Shown here piece after piece: positions 8,153-18,052 of a stretch of 64,000 bases of DNA (within the stretch, counting starts at the first letter, position 1; each line of letters opens with the position of its first letter). The DNA comes from Lachnospiraceae bacterium. GTDB lineage: Bacteria; Bacillota; Clostridia; Lachnospirales; Lachnospiraceae. Below the pieces are notes generated by a model that had not been told where the DNA came from, searched no databases, and saw only the letters and a list, made by a program, of their open reading frames with translations. The stretch spans positions 214,357-278,356 of the forward strand of contig JAAUZK010000024.1 in the NCBI GenBank assembly GCA_014804655.1, read 5' to 3'. Both the position numbers and the translations under genes were made by a program.

Positions 8153-9612
8153 CAGAGAGAAGGAACATGGCGGATCATAATATAATGGAGTATACATCTA
8201 CAAATGACGAGCAGGAATCAGCCCTGCAGAATGAATACATGGACAAGGCGTCATCATATGTGGACGCGCTGTCGAAGCAGCTTGGCCGGAAACCTCTGTG
8301 CTGTGTGACGACCTTCGGGTGTCAGATGAATTCCAGAGATTCCGAGAAACTGCTGGGAATCCTGACGCGGATCGGTTATCTGCCTACCGAAAAGGAGGAA
8401 GAAGCCGATTTCGTCATATACAATACCTGTACCGTTCGGGATAATGCCAATCAGCGGGTTTACGGCCGGCTGGGTTTCCTGAACAGTCTGAAGCGTAAGA
8501 AACCGCATCTTAAGATCGCATTGTGCGGCTGTATGATGCAGGAGAAGAGCGTAATTGATAAAATCCGGCAAAGCTACCGGTTCGTGGATCTGATCTTCGG
8601 AACCCATAATATCTTCAAGTTTGCACAGCTTCTGGTTACAATGTTCGAAAATCAGGAGATGATCATCGATATCTGGCAGGAGACAGATCAGATCGTCGAG
8701 GAACTGCCGGTCAGTCGTAAATATCCTTATAAGTCGGGAATCAATATTATGTTCGGGTGTAATAATTTCTGTAGTTACTGTATCGTGCCCTATGTGAGAG
8801 GGCGGGAGCGTAGCAGAGACCCGAAAGAAATTATAAGAGAGATCGAACGTTTGGTTGCAGATGGCGTAGTGGAGGTTATGCTGCTGGGTCAGAACGTCAA
8901 TTCTTATGGAAAGAATCTGAAAGAACCGATTACTTTTGCACAGCTTTTGCAGGAAGTAGAACAGATTGACGGTCTGAAACGAATCCGGTTCATGACATCA
9001 CACCCGAAGGATCTCTCCGATGAACTGATCGATGTGATGAAGCAGTCCACGAAGATATGCAGACATCTGCATCTGCCGGTTCAGGCAGGATCGAACCGGA
9101 TACTGCAGGCGATGAACAGACGCTACACAAAAGAACAGTATCTGTCGCTTGTAGATAAGATTAAAGCGGCCATGCCGGATATTGCCATAACCACAGATAT
9201 TATTGTGGGTTTTCCGGGAGAGACATTAGAGGATGTAGAAGAGACAATCGATGTTGTGCGCAGGGTACAGTATGATAATGCATTTACTTTTATCTATTCC
9301 AAGCGGACGGGCACGCCGGCAGCGGCGATGGAAAACCAGGTTTCGGAAGAGATCGTCAGGGAAGGCTTCGACAAACTCTTAAAAGTCGTGCAGGACACTG
9401 CGAGGGAACGGGCGGCGCTTTTACAAGGGAAAGTTATGGAGGTGCTGGTGGAAGAAGTGAATGAACAGGATGACTCCCTGCTGACCGGGCGGCTTTCCAA
9501 TAATATGCTGGTTCATTTTCCGGCAGGCGATATACAGATCGGGCAGCTTGTTATGGTGTCTCTTGATACCTGCCATGGGTTCTATTATACGGGGCATGTA
9601 GTCGAAGAATAA
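8149..9612 (+). CDS. miaB: tRNA-2-methylthio-N6-dimethylallyladenosine synthase MiaB
   Basis: 487 residues. The N-terminal UPF0004 domain has the three cluster cysteines (TTFGCQMN, NTCTVRDNA, LCGCMMQ). The radical SAM motif C-x3-C-x2-C (CNNFCSYC) is at about 204-211, and a C-terminal TRAM domain follows. MiaB adds the 2-methylthio group to i6A37 of tRNA, acting after MiaA, which is encoded downstream. The first ATG overlaps the degV stop (ATGA). A second ATG at 8167 has a better site (GAGAAGG) and may be the true start. Confidence 0.95.
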   Translation: MTERRNMADHNIMEYTSTNDEQESALQNEYMDKASSYVDALSKQLGRKPLCCVTTFGCQMNSRDSEKLLGILTRIGYLPTEKEEEADFVIYNTCTVRDNANQRVYGRLGFLNSLKRKKPHLKIALCGCMMQEKSVIDKIRQSYRFVDLIFGTHNIFKFAQLLVTMFENQEMIIDIWQETDQIVEELPVSRKYPYKSGINIMFGCNNFCSYCIVPYVRGRERSRDPKEIIREIERLVADGVVEVMLLGQNVNSYGKNLKEPITFAQLLQEVEQIDGLKRIRFMTSHPKDLSDELIDVMKQSTKICRHLHLPVQAGSNRILQAMNRRYTKEQYLSLVDKIKAAMPDIAITTDIIVGFPGETLEDVEETIDVVRRVQYDNAFTFIYSKRTGTPAAAMENQVSEEIVREGFDKLLKVVQDTARERAALLQGKVMEVLVEEVNEQDDSLLTGRLSNNMLVHFPAGDIQIGQLVMVSLDTCHGFYYTGHVVEE

Positions 9613-9636
9613 AAAAAGAAAGACGGTTAAAGATAA

Positions 9637-12282
9637 ATGGCAGAATTAACCCCCATGATGCAACAGTATCTGGAAACAAAAAAAGAATATCAGGATTGCA
9701 TTCTTTTGTATCGTTTGGGAGATTTCTATGAAATGTTTTACGAGGATGCGCTTCTGGCCTCCAAAGAACTGGAAATTACACTGACGGGCAAGAGCTGCGG
9801 ACAGGAGGAGCGTGCGCCTATGTGCGGCGTACCCCATCATGCACTGGAGGGATATCTGAGCAAGCTGGTATCTAAGGGGCATAAAGTTGCGATCTGTGAG
9901 CAGATGGAGGACCCGAAACTTACCAAGGGAATTGTTAAGCGGGAAGTCGTGCGTATCGTGACGCCGGGGACGAATCTGAATCTGCAGGCCATAGAGGATT
10001 CACGCAATAACTATCTTATCTGTGTTGCCTATTTTCCGGGAAAAACAGGTATATCCGTAGCGGATGTCACCACTGGTGATTATTATCTGACAGAAGTGGA
10101 TGATATTCGTAAGCTGCAGGATGAGATCAATAAATATGAACCTTCCGAGATCGTTTGCAATGAGCAGTTTCTTGTCAGCGGCTATGAGATCGATGATCTG
10201 AAGGATCGTCTGGGTGTTACGGTCTATTCTCTGCAATCCCACTATTTTGATGAGGATCATTGTCGTAAGATATTGATGAGACACTTCCACGTAAACACAC
10301 TTTCCGGGCTGGGTATAGAGGACTTTCCGACAGGTCTTATCGCTGCGGGAGCGCTTTTACAATATTTATACGAGACACAGAAGACGTCTCTTGCGCATTT
10401 TACGCACCTGTATCCTTATCTTACGAATAAGTACATGCTGTTAGACAGTTCTACGAGACGTAATTTGGAGTTGACCGAGACCCTTCGGGAGAAGCAGAAG
10501 AAAGGATCGCTGCTGGGGGTTCTCGATCGGACCAAAACCGCCATGGGCGGCCGTCTGCTGCGCAAATATATCGAACAGCCGTTGATCGACAGGGCTAAAA
10601 TGGAGCAGAGACTGGATGCGGTAGAGGCGCTTAGTCAAAAAAGTGTGGACAGAGATGAACTGAGAGAGTATCTGAATACGATATACGACCTTGAACGGCT
10701 TCTTAGCAAAGTGAGCTATAAAACGGCAAATCCTCGTGACCTGATCGCTTTTCGCAATTCACTTGCCATGCTGCCGTCCATTAAGACAGTGCTGGTTGAT
10801 CTTGATGCGGCTCTTTTGCAGGACATTAATGACCATATAGATTCTTTGGAGGATATCTACCATTTGATAGATGATTCGATCATAGAGGAACCGCCTATCT
10901 CGATCAGAGACGGCGGCATGATCAAAGAAGGGTTCAGCGATACCATAGATTCACTTCGCAGCGCCAAGACAGACGGCAAAAACTGGCTTGCGGAGCTGGA
11001 AGAGGCGGACAGGGAGCGCACGGGAATTAAGAATCTGCGTATCAAATATAATAAGGTGTTCGGCTATTATTTCGAGGTGACTAACTCCTATAAAGATCTT
11101 GTTCCGGAGGATTATATCCGTAAGCAGACACTGGCCAATGCGGAGCGTTACACCACGCCCCGTTTAAAGGAGCTGGAAGACTCCATTCTCAATGCGGAGG
11201 ATAAGCTGTCTTCTCTGGAGTATGATCTGTTCTGTGAAATCAGAGAAGCCATTGCGGCCGAGATGGAGCGCATTCAGAGGACTGCAAGAGCGATCGCGAA
11301 GCTGGATGTATTTTCTTCGCTGTCCTATGTAGCCGAGCGTAATCAGTACATACGGCCTTCTCTCAACGAAAAGGGAATTATTGACATCAAAGGCGGCAGG
11401 CATCCCGTAGTGGAACAGATGATTGACCATGATATGTTTATTGAGAATGACACTTATCTGGATAACCGCAAACACTGTATCGCGGTGATTACTGGACCGA
11501 ATATGGCGGGCAAGTCCACCTATATGCGTCAGACTGCCCTGATTGTCCTCTTAGCCCAGATCGGTTCTTTCGTACCGGCCAGAAAAGCGGATATCGGTAT
11601 CGTGGACCGCATCTTTACCCGTGTGGGGGCTTCCGACGATCTTTCCAGCGGTCAGTCTACCTTTATGGTGGAGATGAATGAGGTCGCTAATATCCTTAGA
11701 AACGCCACCGTCAACAGCCTGTTGGTGTTAGACGAGATCGGCAGGGGAACATCCACCTTCGACGGACTGAGTATTGCGTGGGCAGTCATAGAGCATATCA
11801 GCAATCGTAAGATTCTGGGAGCGAAGACGCTGTTCGCGACCCATTATCATGAGCTGACGGAGCTGGAAGACAAGATGGATAATGTGAATAATTACTGCAT
11901 TGCCGTTAAAGAAAAGGGCGATGATATCGTGTTTCTTCGCAAGATTATCAAGGGCGGCGCGGATAAAAGCTACGGTATACAGGTAGCGAAGCTGGCCGGT
12001 GTGCCGGATATGGTAATCGACCGAGCAAAAGAGATCGTGGAACAATTAAGCGACAACGATATTATTGAGAAGGTTCAGAATATTGAAGTCAACATCAAGA
12101 GCGAGAAACGCAAACCTGTAAAGTATGATGAAGTTGATCTGGAGCAGATGTCACTTTTTGACACGGTGAAGGATGAGGATATCATTAAGGAACTGCAGGA
12201 GATCGATGTGGGGCATCTGACGCCTGTTGATGCGCTTAATACATTATATCGTCTGCAAAATAAACTGAAAAACCGATGGTAA
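9637..12282 (+). CDS. mutS: DNA mismatch repair protein MutS
   Basis: 881 residues. The N-terminal mismatch-binding motif GDFYEMF (about 29-35) supplies the Phe and Glu that probe the mispair. The ATPase domain has GPNMAGKST (Walker A, about 620), the signature loop, DEIGRGTSTFDG (Walker B, about 698) and FATHYHEL. A C-terminal dimerisation tail is present. MutS recognises mismatches and loads MutL, encoded next. A palindromic repeat lies between the two genes. Confidence 0.97.
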   Translation: MAELTPMMQQYLETKKEYQDCILLYRLGDFYEMFYEDALLASKELEITLTGKSCGQEERAPMCGVPHHALEGYLSKLVSKGHKVAICEQMEDPKLTKGIVKREVVRIVTPGTNLNLQAIEDSRNNYLICVAYFPGKTGISVADVTTGDYYLTEVDDIRKLQDEINKYEPSEIVCNEQFLVSGYEIDDLKDRLGVTVYSLQSHYFDEDHCRKILMRHFHVNTLSGLGIEDFPTGLIAAGALLQYLYETQKTSLAHFTHLYPYLTNKYMLLDSSTRRNLELTETLREKQKKGSLLGVLDRTKTAMGGRLLRKYIEQPLIDRAKMEQRLDAVEALSQKSVDRDELREYLNTIYDLERLLSKVSYKTANPRDLIAFRNSLAMLPSIKTVLVDLDAALLQDINDHIDSLEDIYHLIDDSIIEEPPISIRDGGMIKEGFSDTIDSLRSAKTDGKNWLAELEEADRERTGIKNLRIKYNKVFGYYFEVTNSYKDLVPEDYIRKQTLANAERYTTPRLKELEDSILNAEDKLSSLEYDLFCEIREAIAAEMERIQRTARAIAKLDVFSSLSYVAERNQYIRPSLNEKGIIDIKGGRHPVVEQMIDHDMFIENDTYLDNRKHCIAVITGPNMAGKSTYMRQTALIVLLAQIGSFVPARKADIGIVDRIFTRVGASDDLSSGQSTFMVEMNEVANILRNATVNSLLVLDEIGRGTSTFDGLSIAWAVIEHISNRKILGAKTLFATHYHELTELEDKMDNVNNYCIAVKEKGDDIVFLRKIIKGGADKSYGIQVAKLAGVPDMVIDRAKEIVEQLSDNDIIEKVQNIEVNIKSEKRKPVKYDEVDLEQMSLFDTVKDEDIIKELQEIDVGHLTPVDALNTLYRLQNKLKNRW

Positions 12283-12287
12283 AAAAA

Positions 12288-12392
12288 GTAAATTCCTTCG
12301 GAATTAACTTTGCGAGATTTGCTTGTTGCGCTTCGCAAACTCGTGCTAGACCAAGGGATTTGCTTGCTTGCGCTTCGCAAACTCGGATTAAA
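12288..12392 (+). repeat. Intergenic palindromic repeat, mutS-mutL copy
   Basis: Contains AAGTAAATTCC-TTC-GGAATTAACTT, then two copies of a motif of the form GATTTGCTTG...GCGCTTCGCAAACTCG. The same building blocks (GTAAATTCC palindrome, ATTTGCTTCGCAAACTCGG) recur between lspA and rluD, where they are expanded into a tandem array. No T-run follows, so this is unlikely to be a plain terminator. Confidence 0.75.
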
Positions 12393-12412
12393 CAAAGGAA
12401 GAGTGAGAATGT

Positions 12413-14398
12413 ATGGCTCTTATTAATATATTAGATCATCAGACAATTGATAAAATAGCAGCCGGCGAGGTGGTGGAGCGTCCGTCCAGTGTGGTCAAGG
12501 AGCTTGTGGAGAATGCTATAGATGCAGGCGCGAGTGCCGTTACCGTAGAGATCAAGGATGGCGGGACTTCGCTGATCCGTGTCACGGATAATGGCAGCGG
12601 CATTGAGAAATCGCAGATGCGCAATGCTTTTCTGCGTCATGCCACAAGTAAAATTACTTCCGCGGATGATTTGACCAAGTTGGTCAGTCTGGGGTTTCGT
12701 GGAGAGGCGCTGGCCAGTATCGCGGCGGTTGCCATGGTAGAACTGATCTCCAAGACGCCTCAGGAGCTGACTGGTATTCGTTATGTGATTGAAGGCGGTG
12801 TGGAGAAAGAGCAGGAGGAGATCGGCGCTCCGGAGGGAACGACCGTTCTTGTTAGGAATCTTTTCTATAATACGCCACCACGCAGGAAATTCCTAAAACA
12901 GCCTCAGACAGAGGGCTCCTATGTAGCGGATTTAATGGAACACCTGGCTATGTCCAACCCCGACATTTCCTTTAAATTCATTATAAACGGGCAAACCAGA
13001 TTCTACACATCCGGCAATCATGATCTGCAGGAGATTATTTATCGTATCTATGGTAAGGAGATCGCGGCGCAGCTTGTTCCGTTTCATTACGAGGATATGG
13101 GAATATTAATCGACGGACTTCTGGGCAAACCGGTGATCAACCGCTCCAATCGCAATTATGAGATTTTCTATGTCAACGGCAGATACATTAAGAGCACACT
13201 GATTAGCAAGGCCATCGAGGAAGGCTATCGGGAATATCTTATGCAGCATAAATTCCCGTTCTGTGTTCTGCATTTTATGATTGATACGGATCGGATCGAT
13301 GTAAATGTACATCCTACCAAGATGGAGATCCGTATTGCTGAAGGTCCTGCTTTCTACGATACGGTGATGCGTGCGATTCACGAAGCACTTCATGAGACGG
13401 AGATGATCCCGCAGGTATCTCTTGCCAACAGCAAAGAAGAGCGAAGGGAAAAATCAAACCAAACAGCAGAAAATACGAAAGTATCTGTGCCGGAGCCCTT
13501 CGAGAAGCGGAGGATCGCAGAGGCTGCTTCTTGTCCGGTGAAATCGGATGCCATCGCAAGGATCTATCAGAGGAATCAGTCAAACCGCAGTCATCTGGAT
13601 GCAGAGGGGAAGAACTCGCAGAAGACAGGAACAAGCCAGATACAGGAAACTACAATCGCCTATCGGCCGACTAATCTCAGAAAAATAACGGAGCAGGACA
13701 GTCTACGTGAAACGACTGATTATCATATAGAAGATCAATCTGCCGCAAAGGATTTACCGGTGCAAAAGCCCGTGCAGATGGAACTTTTCGATGATAAGAT
13801 TCTGTCCGAGCAGGCGAGAGTTCATTTCGAGATTATCGGGCAGTTGTTCGACACCTACTGGCTGATCGCTTATGAGGACAAGCTTCTCATTGTAGATCAG
13901 CATGCGGCTCATGAAAAAGTGAAATACGAGCGGTTCATGAAACGGTTTCGAGAGCATGACATTGCCTCCCAGACGATCAATCCGCCTATCGTGGTGACCA
14001 TGAGCGGCAAAGAACGGGAATGCTATTTAAAACACGCGGAAGATTTCGTGGCATTAGGCTTTATGATTGAGGAATTCGGCGGCAATGACTATGCGATCCG
14101 CGGAATTCCGTTAGACCTGTACGGATATGAAGAGAAAGAATTTTTCCGGGAAATACTGGACGAACTGGCGGACGAGTCCGTGACGGGTACGCCTGAGAGC
14201 ATACGCATTCGTATTGCGACTATGGCGTGCAAAGCGGCTGTTAAGGGCAATATGCGCATGAGCCGCGAAGAAGCTGAGCAGCTTATAGATGAACTGCTGA
14301 CACTGGATAATCCCTATCATTGTCCCCACGGCAGGCCCACCATTGTATCCATGACGAAGTATGAGCTTGAGAAGAAATTTAAGAGGATCGTAACCTGA
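12413..14398 (+). CDS. mutL: DNA mismatch repair endonuclease MutL
   Basis: 661 residues. The GHKL ATPase at the N-terminus shows GEVVERPSSVVKELVENAIDAGA, DNGSGI and GFRGEALASI. A variable linker (about 340-460) precedes the C-terminal dimerisation and nicking domain. That domain has the endonuclease motif DQHAAHEKVKYE (about 495), ACKAAVKGN and CPHGRP (about 637). These mark the nicking MutL used by bacteria without MutH. Overlaps miaA by one base. Confidence 0.97.
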   Translation: MALINILDHQTIDKIAAGEVVERPSSVVKELVENAIDAGASAVTVEIKDGGTSLIRVTDNGSGIEKSQMRNAFLRHATSKITSADDLTKLVSLGFRGEALASIAAVAMVELISKTPQELTGIRYVIEGGVEKEQEEIGAPEGTTVLVRNLFYNTPPRRKFLKQPQTEGSYVADLMEHLAMSNPDISFKFIINGQTRFYTSGNHDLQEIIYRIYGKEIAAQLVPFHYEDMGILIDGLLGKPVINRSNRNYEIFYVNGRYIKSTLISKAIEEGYREYLMQHKFPFCVLHFMIDTDRIDVNVHPTKMEIRIAEGPAFYDTVMRAIHEALHETEMIPQVSLANSKEERREKSNQTAENTKVSVPEPFEKRRIAEAASCPVKSDAIARIYQRNQSNRSHLDAEGKNSQKTGTSQIQETTIAYRPTNLRKITEQDSLRETTDYHIEDQSAAKDLPVQKPVQMELFDDKILSEQARVHFEIIGQLFDTYWLIAYEDKLLIVDQHAAHEKVKYERFMKRFREHDIASQTINPPIVVTMSGKERECYLKHAEDFVALGFMIEEFGGNDYAIRGIPLDLYGYEEKEFFREILDELADESVTGTPESIRIRIATMACKAAVKGNMRMSREEAEQLIDELLTLDNPYHCPHGRPTIVSMTKYELEKKFKRIVT

Positions 14399-15357
14399 TG
14401 AAGAAGCCTTTAATTATACTGACCGGACCGACGGCAGTGGGAAAATCAGCGCTTTCCATTGAATTGGCGAAACGGATCGACGGAGAGATTATTTCCGCAG
14501 ATTCCATGCAGGTGTACCGGCATATGGATATCGGTTCTGCCAAGATCATGCCGGAGCAGATGGGCGGAATTCCGCATCACCTGATCGACATACTGGAGCC
14601 GACAGAAGAGTTTAATGTGGTCACATTTCAAAAAAAGGCCAAAGAAGCGATGCAAGAGATTTACGATAGAGGTCGTATTCCCATAGTTGCGGGTGGTACG
14701 GGCTTCTATATTCAGGCGCTTCTTTATGACATTGATTTTACGGACAATGACGAGGATACAGCTCTGCGGGTCAAGCTGGAAGAGATCGCGAATGTGCAGG
14801 GCAGTGAGGCGTTGTATGAGAGGCTTAGGAAGATCGATCCGGAATCCTGCGAGATCATCCATCCCAATAATGTGAAGCGTGTGATTCGTGCCATTGAATT
14901 TTACGAGAAAACAGGAATGAAAATTTCAGCGCATAATAAAATACAGCGTCAAAACAGTTCTCCTTACAACTTTGCCTATTTTGTACTAAATGAAGACCGG
15001 GCGAAGCTGTATCGGAAGATCGAGCAAAGAGTCGATGCCATGATGGAACAGGGGCTGGTGGAAGAAGTGTCCGGGCTTGCCGCCGCAGGGTGTACGCGGG
15101 ATATGGTTTCCATGCAGGGACTCGGCTATAAGGAGATTTTGGATTATCTGGACGGCCATATTACACTGGAAGAGGCTGTGTATCTGATCAAGCGGGATAC
15201 GAGGCATTTCGCCAAGAGGCAGCTTACATGGTTTCGCAGGGAACGAGACGTGCTGTGGGTAGAGAAACCAGAAGTGGATTATGATAATGAGCTGATTAAG
15301 AATCTGATTACGGAATATATTATGTCCGTATTACGGGAGAAAAAAATCATTCACTAA
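14398..15357 (+). CDS. miaA: tRNA dimethylallyltransferase MiaA
   Basis: 319 residues. Walker A is GPTAVGKSALS, followed by the substrate-binding DSMQVYRHMDIGSAK, AGGTGFY and the C-terminal RQLTWFRR. MiaA transfers dimethylallyl to A37 of tRNAs reading UNN codons; MiaB then methylthiolates it. The start overlaps the mutL stop (TGATG), indicating translational coupling. The gene order mutS-mutL-miaA is common in Clostridia. Confidence 0.97.
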   Translation: MKKPLIILTGPTAVGKSALSIELAKRIDGEIISADSMQVYRHMDIGSAKIMPEQMGGIPHHLIDILEPTEEFNVVTFQKKAKEAMQEIYDRGRIPIVAGGTGFYIQALLYDIDFTDNDEDTALRVKLEEIANVQGSEALYERLRKIDPESCEIIHPNNVKRVIRAIEFYEKTGMKISAHNKIQRQNSSPYNFAYFVLNEDRAKLYRKIEQRVDAMMEQGLVEEVSGLAAAGCTRDMVSMQGLGYKEILDYLDGHITLEEAVYLIKRDTRHFAKRQLTWFRRERDVLWVEKPEVDYDNELIKNLITEYIMSVLREKKIIH

Positions 15358-15373
15358 GGAACAGGAAAAGAAA

Positions 15374-16672
15374 ATGATTGAATTAAACAAGCAATACGAA
15401 CAATTTGGCATATCGGAAAAGGTATATACCTTCGGCGAAGAGATTCTTTCCACGCTGCGGGAACGTTTCAGACAAATTGATGAAGTCGCGGAGTATAACC
15501 AGCTAAAAGTGATTCGCGCCATGCAGGATTGCAATGTCAGCGAAGCATGTCTGCTCGGCACAACAGGTTATGGCTATAACGATTTGGGACGTGATACGCT
15601 GGAAAAGGTATATGCTGCCTTTTTCCACACGGAAGATGCGTTAGTGCGGCCTCAGATCACCTGCGGCACCCATGCGCTTGCATTGGCGCTTATGAGCAAT
15701 CTGCGTCCGGGCGATGAACTTTTATCTCCCGTAGGCAAGCCCTATGATACCTTGGAGGAGGTCATCGGTATAAGGCCGTCCAAGGGCTCCTTGAAAGAAT
15801 ACGGAATTTCCTACAGGCAGGTGGACCTTCTGCCGGACGGCGGATTCGATTACGAGGGAATACGCGCAGCAATAGGAGAACATACAAGACTGGTTACCAT
15901 CCAGCGGTCTAAAGGCTATCAGACCAGACCTACGCTGTCCGTTGCGCGCATCGGAGAACTGATTCACTTCATCAAGGCTATCAGGTCCGATATCATCTGT
16001 ATGGTTGATAACTGCTACGGTGAGTTCGTGGAGACAATAGAGCCTACGGATGTGGGTGCGGATATGGCCGTGGGTTCCCTGATCAAAAATCCCGGCGGCG
16101 GACTGGCACCGATCGGTGGCTATATAGCGGGCAGGAAGGAATGCGTTGAGAATGCGGCCTACCGGCTGACTTCGCCGGGACTTGGCAAGGAGGTAGGAGC
16201 ATCCCTTGGGATTCTTTCTTCCTTCTATGAAGGTTTATTCTTAGCGCCCACCGTTACGGCGAATGCCTTAAAAGGAGCCATTTATGCTGCAAACATTTAC
16301 GAAAAGATCGGTTTTTCGGTAGTGCCGGACGGATCCGAGAGCAGACATGACATTATACAGGCGGTCACATTCGGATCGCCGGACGGAGTGATCGCTTTCT
16401 GTCAGGGAATTCAGGCGGCCGCTTCCGTGGACAGCTTCGTGACACCGGAACCATGGGACATGCCCGGATACGATTCCCAAGTGATCATGGCAGCCGGCGC
16501 TTTTGTGTCGGGTTCCTCCATAGAACTCAGTGCGGACGGCCCTATCGCGCCGCCCTATGCGGTTTATTTTCAGGGCGGTCTGACCTTCCCCCACGCGAAA
16601 CTGGGTATCCTGAAGACCCTGCAAAACCTGATAGACAGAAACATTATCACGACGGATTTCTATAGGGCATAG
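15374..16672 (+). CDS. Aluminium resistance/methionine gamma-lyase family PLP protein (YnbB)
   Basis: 432 residues, fold-type I PLP enzyme. The expected Schiff-base lysine is in GSLIKNPGGG (about residue 237). Cofactor and substrate contacts are suggested by CGTHALALAL, MVDNCYGEFVE and GGYIAGR. The family is annotated as methionine gamma-lyase or aluminium-resistance protein; its true substrate is not established. It is separated by 16 bases from miaA and is the last gene of the recG-to-ynbB run. Confidence 0.88.
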   Translation: MIELNKQYEQFGISEKVYTFGEEILSTLRERFRQIDEVAEYNQLKVIRAMQDCNVSEACLLGTTGYGYNDLGRDTLEKVYAAFFHTEDALVRPQITCGTHALALALMSNLRPGDELLSPVGKPYDTLEEVIGIRPSKGSLKEYGISYRQVDLLPDGGFDYEGIRAAIGEHTRLVTIQRSKGYQTRPTLSVARIGELIHFIKAIRSDIICMVDNCYGEFVETIEPTDVGADMAVGSLIKNPGGGLAPIGGYIAGRKECVENAAYRLTSPGLGKEVGASLGILSSFYEGLFLAPTVTANALKGAIYAANIYEKIGFSVVPDGSESRHDIIQAVTFGSPDGVIAFCQGIQAAASVDSFVTPEPWDMPGYDSQVIMAAGAFVSGSSIELSADGPIAPPYAVYFQGGLTFPHAKLGILKTLQNLIDRNIITTDFYRA

Positions 16673-16727
16673 TTATGTTGAAGTAGTGTGTTATTTTATT
16701 TACTTATCACACTCATATCAATAACCA

Positions 16728-16887
16728 GCCTGAATAGATAGAGAATTCTCAAGGAGGCCCTAGAACATGTTTAAATCCTTCGGATTAAAACGGCCAGCAC
16801 TTAGCGAGGTTTCTCACGAGCTTAGTGTCTGCTGCGCTGCGAAAGGAGCGAGAGCGCGCCGACGGAGAATTTTCTATCTGTTCAGGC
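16728..16887. ncRNA. Candidate structured RNA element (raiA-like?)
   Basis: The ends form a 23-bp inverted repeat with two mismatches (16728-16750 with 16865-16887). Inside, GGCC (16756-16759) pairs with GGCC (16792-16795) around an AATCC-TTC-GGATT hairpin. Then comes an imperfect stem over 16796-16832 and a GCGCT/AGCGC stem (16834-16838 with 16853-16857). Such a closed multi-branch fold with an AAGGAGG strand and CTAGAACATG is typical of a conserved non-coding RNA. From memory the raiA motif RNA of Bacillota is the closest candidate, but this is uncertain. Strand is most likely plus. A MITE-like element is the alternative. Confidence 0.5.
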
Positions 16888-17010
16888 GTCACTGTTGAGA
16901 GTATGAATAGCCGTTTATTTTATGATTCTTTTATTAAATTTTGCCAATTTTTGTATACATCAAAAACCTCTTGTGATAAAATGAGCGTTGGGAAAGGAGT
17001 TCTCAATCGT

Positions 17011-17247
17011 ATGCATAAGAATAATTGGGCGTGTTTTTTGCTGATTCTGGCAGGTATTGTTATTGGCGGTTTCATCGGAAGCCTTTTTCCTAATACATGG
17101 CTGAATTACGGACAGTCTTTTGGCTTGTCCACGCCGTTGATACTGGATCTGGGGATTCTCAGCATTACGTTTGGTCTATCCATCAAGATCACGATCGCAA
17201 GCATTATCGGTATTGCGGCGGCGATCATTATATATCGCTTTATTTAA
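17011..17247 (+). CDS. DUF4321 domain membrane protein
   Basis: 78 residues with two or three hydrophobic helices: LLILAGIVIGGFIGSLF, then LILDLGILSITFGLSI and ITIASIIGIAAAIIIY. The family is a small clostridial membrane protein of unknown function, usually next to radC and mreB as here. ATG at 17011 follows GGGAAAGGAG; longer upstream frames run through the structured RNA element and are not believed. Confidence 0.75.
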   Translation: MHKNNWACFLLILAGIVIGGFIGSLFPNTWLNYGQSFGLSTPLILDLGILSITFGLSIKITIASIIGIAAAIIIYRFI

Positions 17248-17300
17248 CGGATCTTTTACCCGTCGTTTAAGGAGAGAGAAGCTGTCGGGAAAGAGGTTGA

Positions 17301-18047
17301 ATGAAATCAGGCAAGTATGAGAACAATGAATATTACAGGATGCAAAATCTTCCATATGAGAAATTTATTTCCTATGGAAGCAGATCGCTTACCGACTCAG
17401 AGCTTCTGGCGATCATGCTGCGAACCGGAACGCGGGGGATGAACGCGCGTATGCTGGGAGAGAAGGTGCTCGCCGAGACGGCGCGTTACGGAAACGGACT
17501 GCTGGGATTATACCACATTCCGCTGAAGGAACTGTGTAAAATTGACGGTATCGGCGAGGTTAAGGCAATCCAGCTTAAGACGGTTGCGGAGCTTTCTACC
17601 AGAATGGCACAGGCGAAAGCGAAGAGCAATCTTTCTTTTCACAGTCCTGCCTCGATAGCTGATTACTACATGGAGCGTTTCCGTCATGAGAGCGTGGAAT
17701 ATATTATGCTCTTAATGCTGGATTCCGGTCTGCATCTGATTAGTGAGCGAATTCTTTCCAAGGGAACTGTCAATGCGTCTTTGGCGTCTCCGAGAGAGGT
17801 ATTCATTCACGCTTTGCAGGCGCAGGCGGCGGGGATCATGCTCCTGCACAATCATCCGGGCGGCAATCCGGTGCCCAGCGAGAATGATATACGGGTCACG
17901 AGACGGATCGGACAGATCGGCATGCTGACGGATATACCGCTTTATGATCACATCATTATAGGGGATAATAAATATTTCAGCTTTAGTGAAAGCAAATTAT
18001 TGACAGATATATGTTCTGAAAGTGTATTACAGGAAAGAGAGGAATAG
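17301..18047 (+). CDS. radC: RadC family (UPF0758) JAB-domain protein
   Basis: 248 residues. An N-terminal helix-hairpin-helix region (IDGIGEVKAIQLK) precedes a JAB/MPN domain with the metalloprotease signature HNHPGG...PSENDI (HxH at about 183-185 and a downstream Asp). The name comes from an old DNA-repair assignment; the activity remains unproven. It is six bases upstream of mreB, as in many Bacillota. Confidence 0.93.
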   Translation: MKSGKYENNEYYRMQNLPYEKFISYGSRSLTDSELLAIMLRTGTRGMNARMLGEKVLAETARYGNGLLGLYHIPLKELCKIDGIGEVKAIQLKTVAELSTRMAQAKAKSNLSFHSPASIADYYMERFRHESVEYIMLLMLDSGLHLISERILSKGTVNASLASPREVFIHALQAQAAGIMLLHNHPGGNPVPSENDIRVTRRIGQIGMLTDIPLYDHIIIGDNKYFSFSESKLLTDICSESVLQEREE

Positions 18048-18052
18048 CTGCC

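Noticed and set aside
16825-17010. N-terminal extension of the DUF4321 gene
   Set aside because: It covers the structured RNA element; the start at 17011 has its own ribosome-binding site and gives the usual family length.
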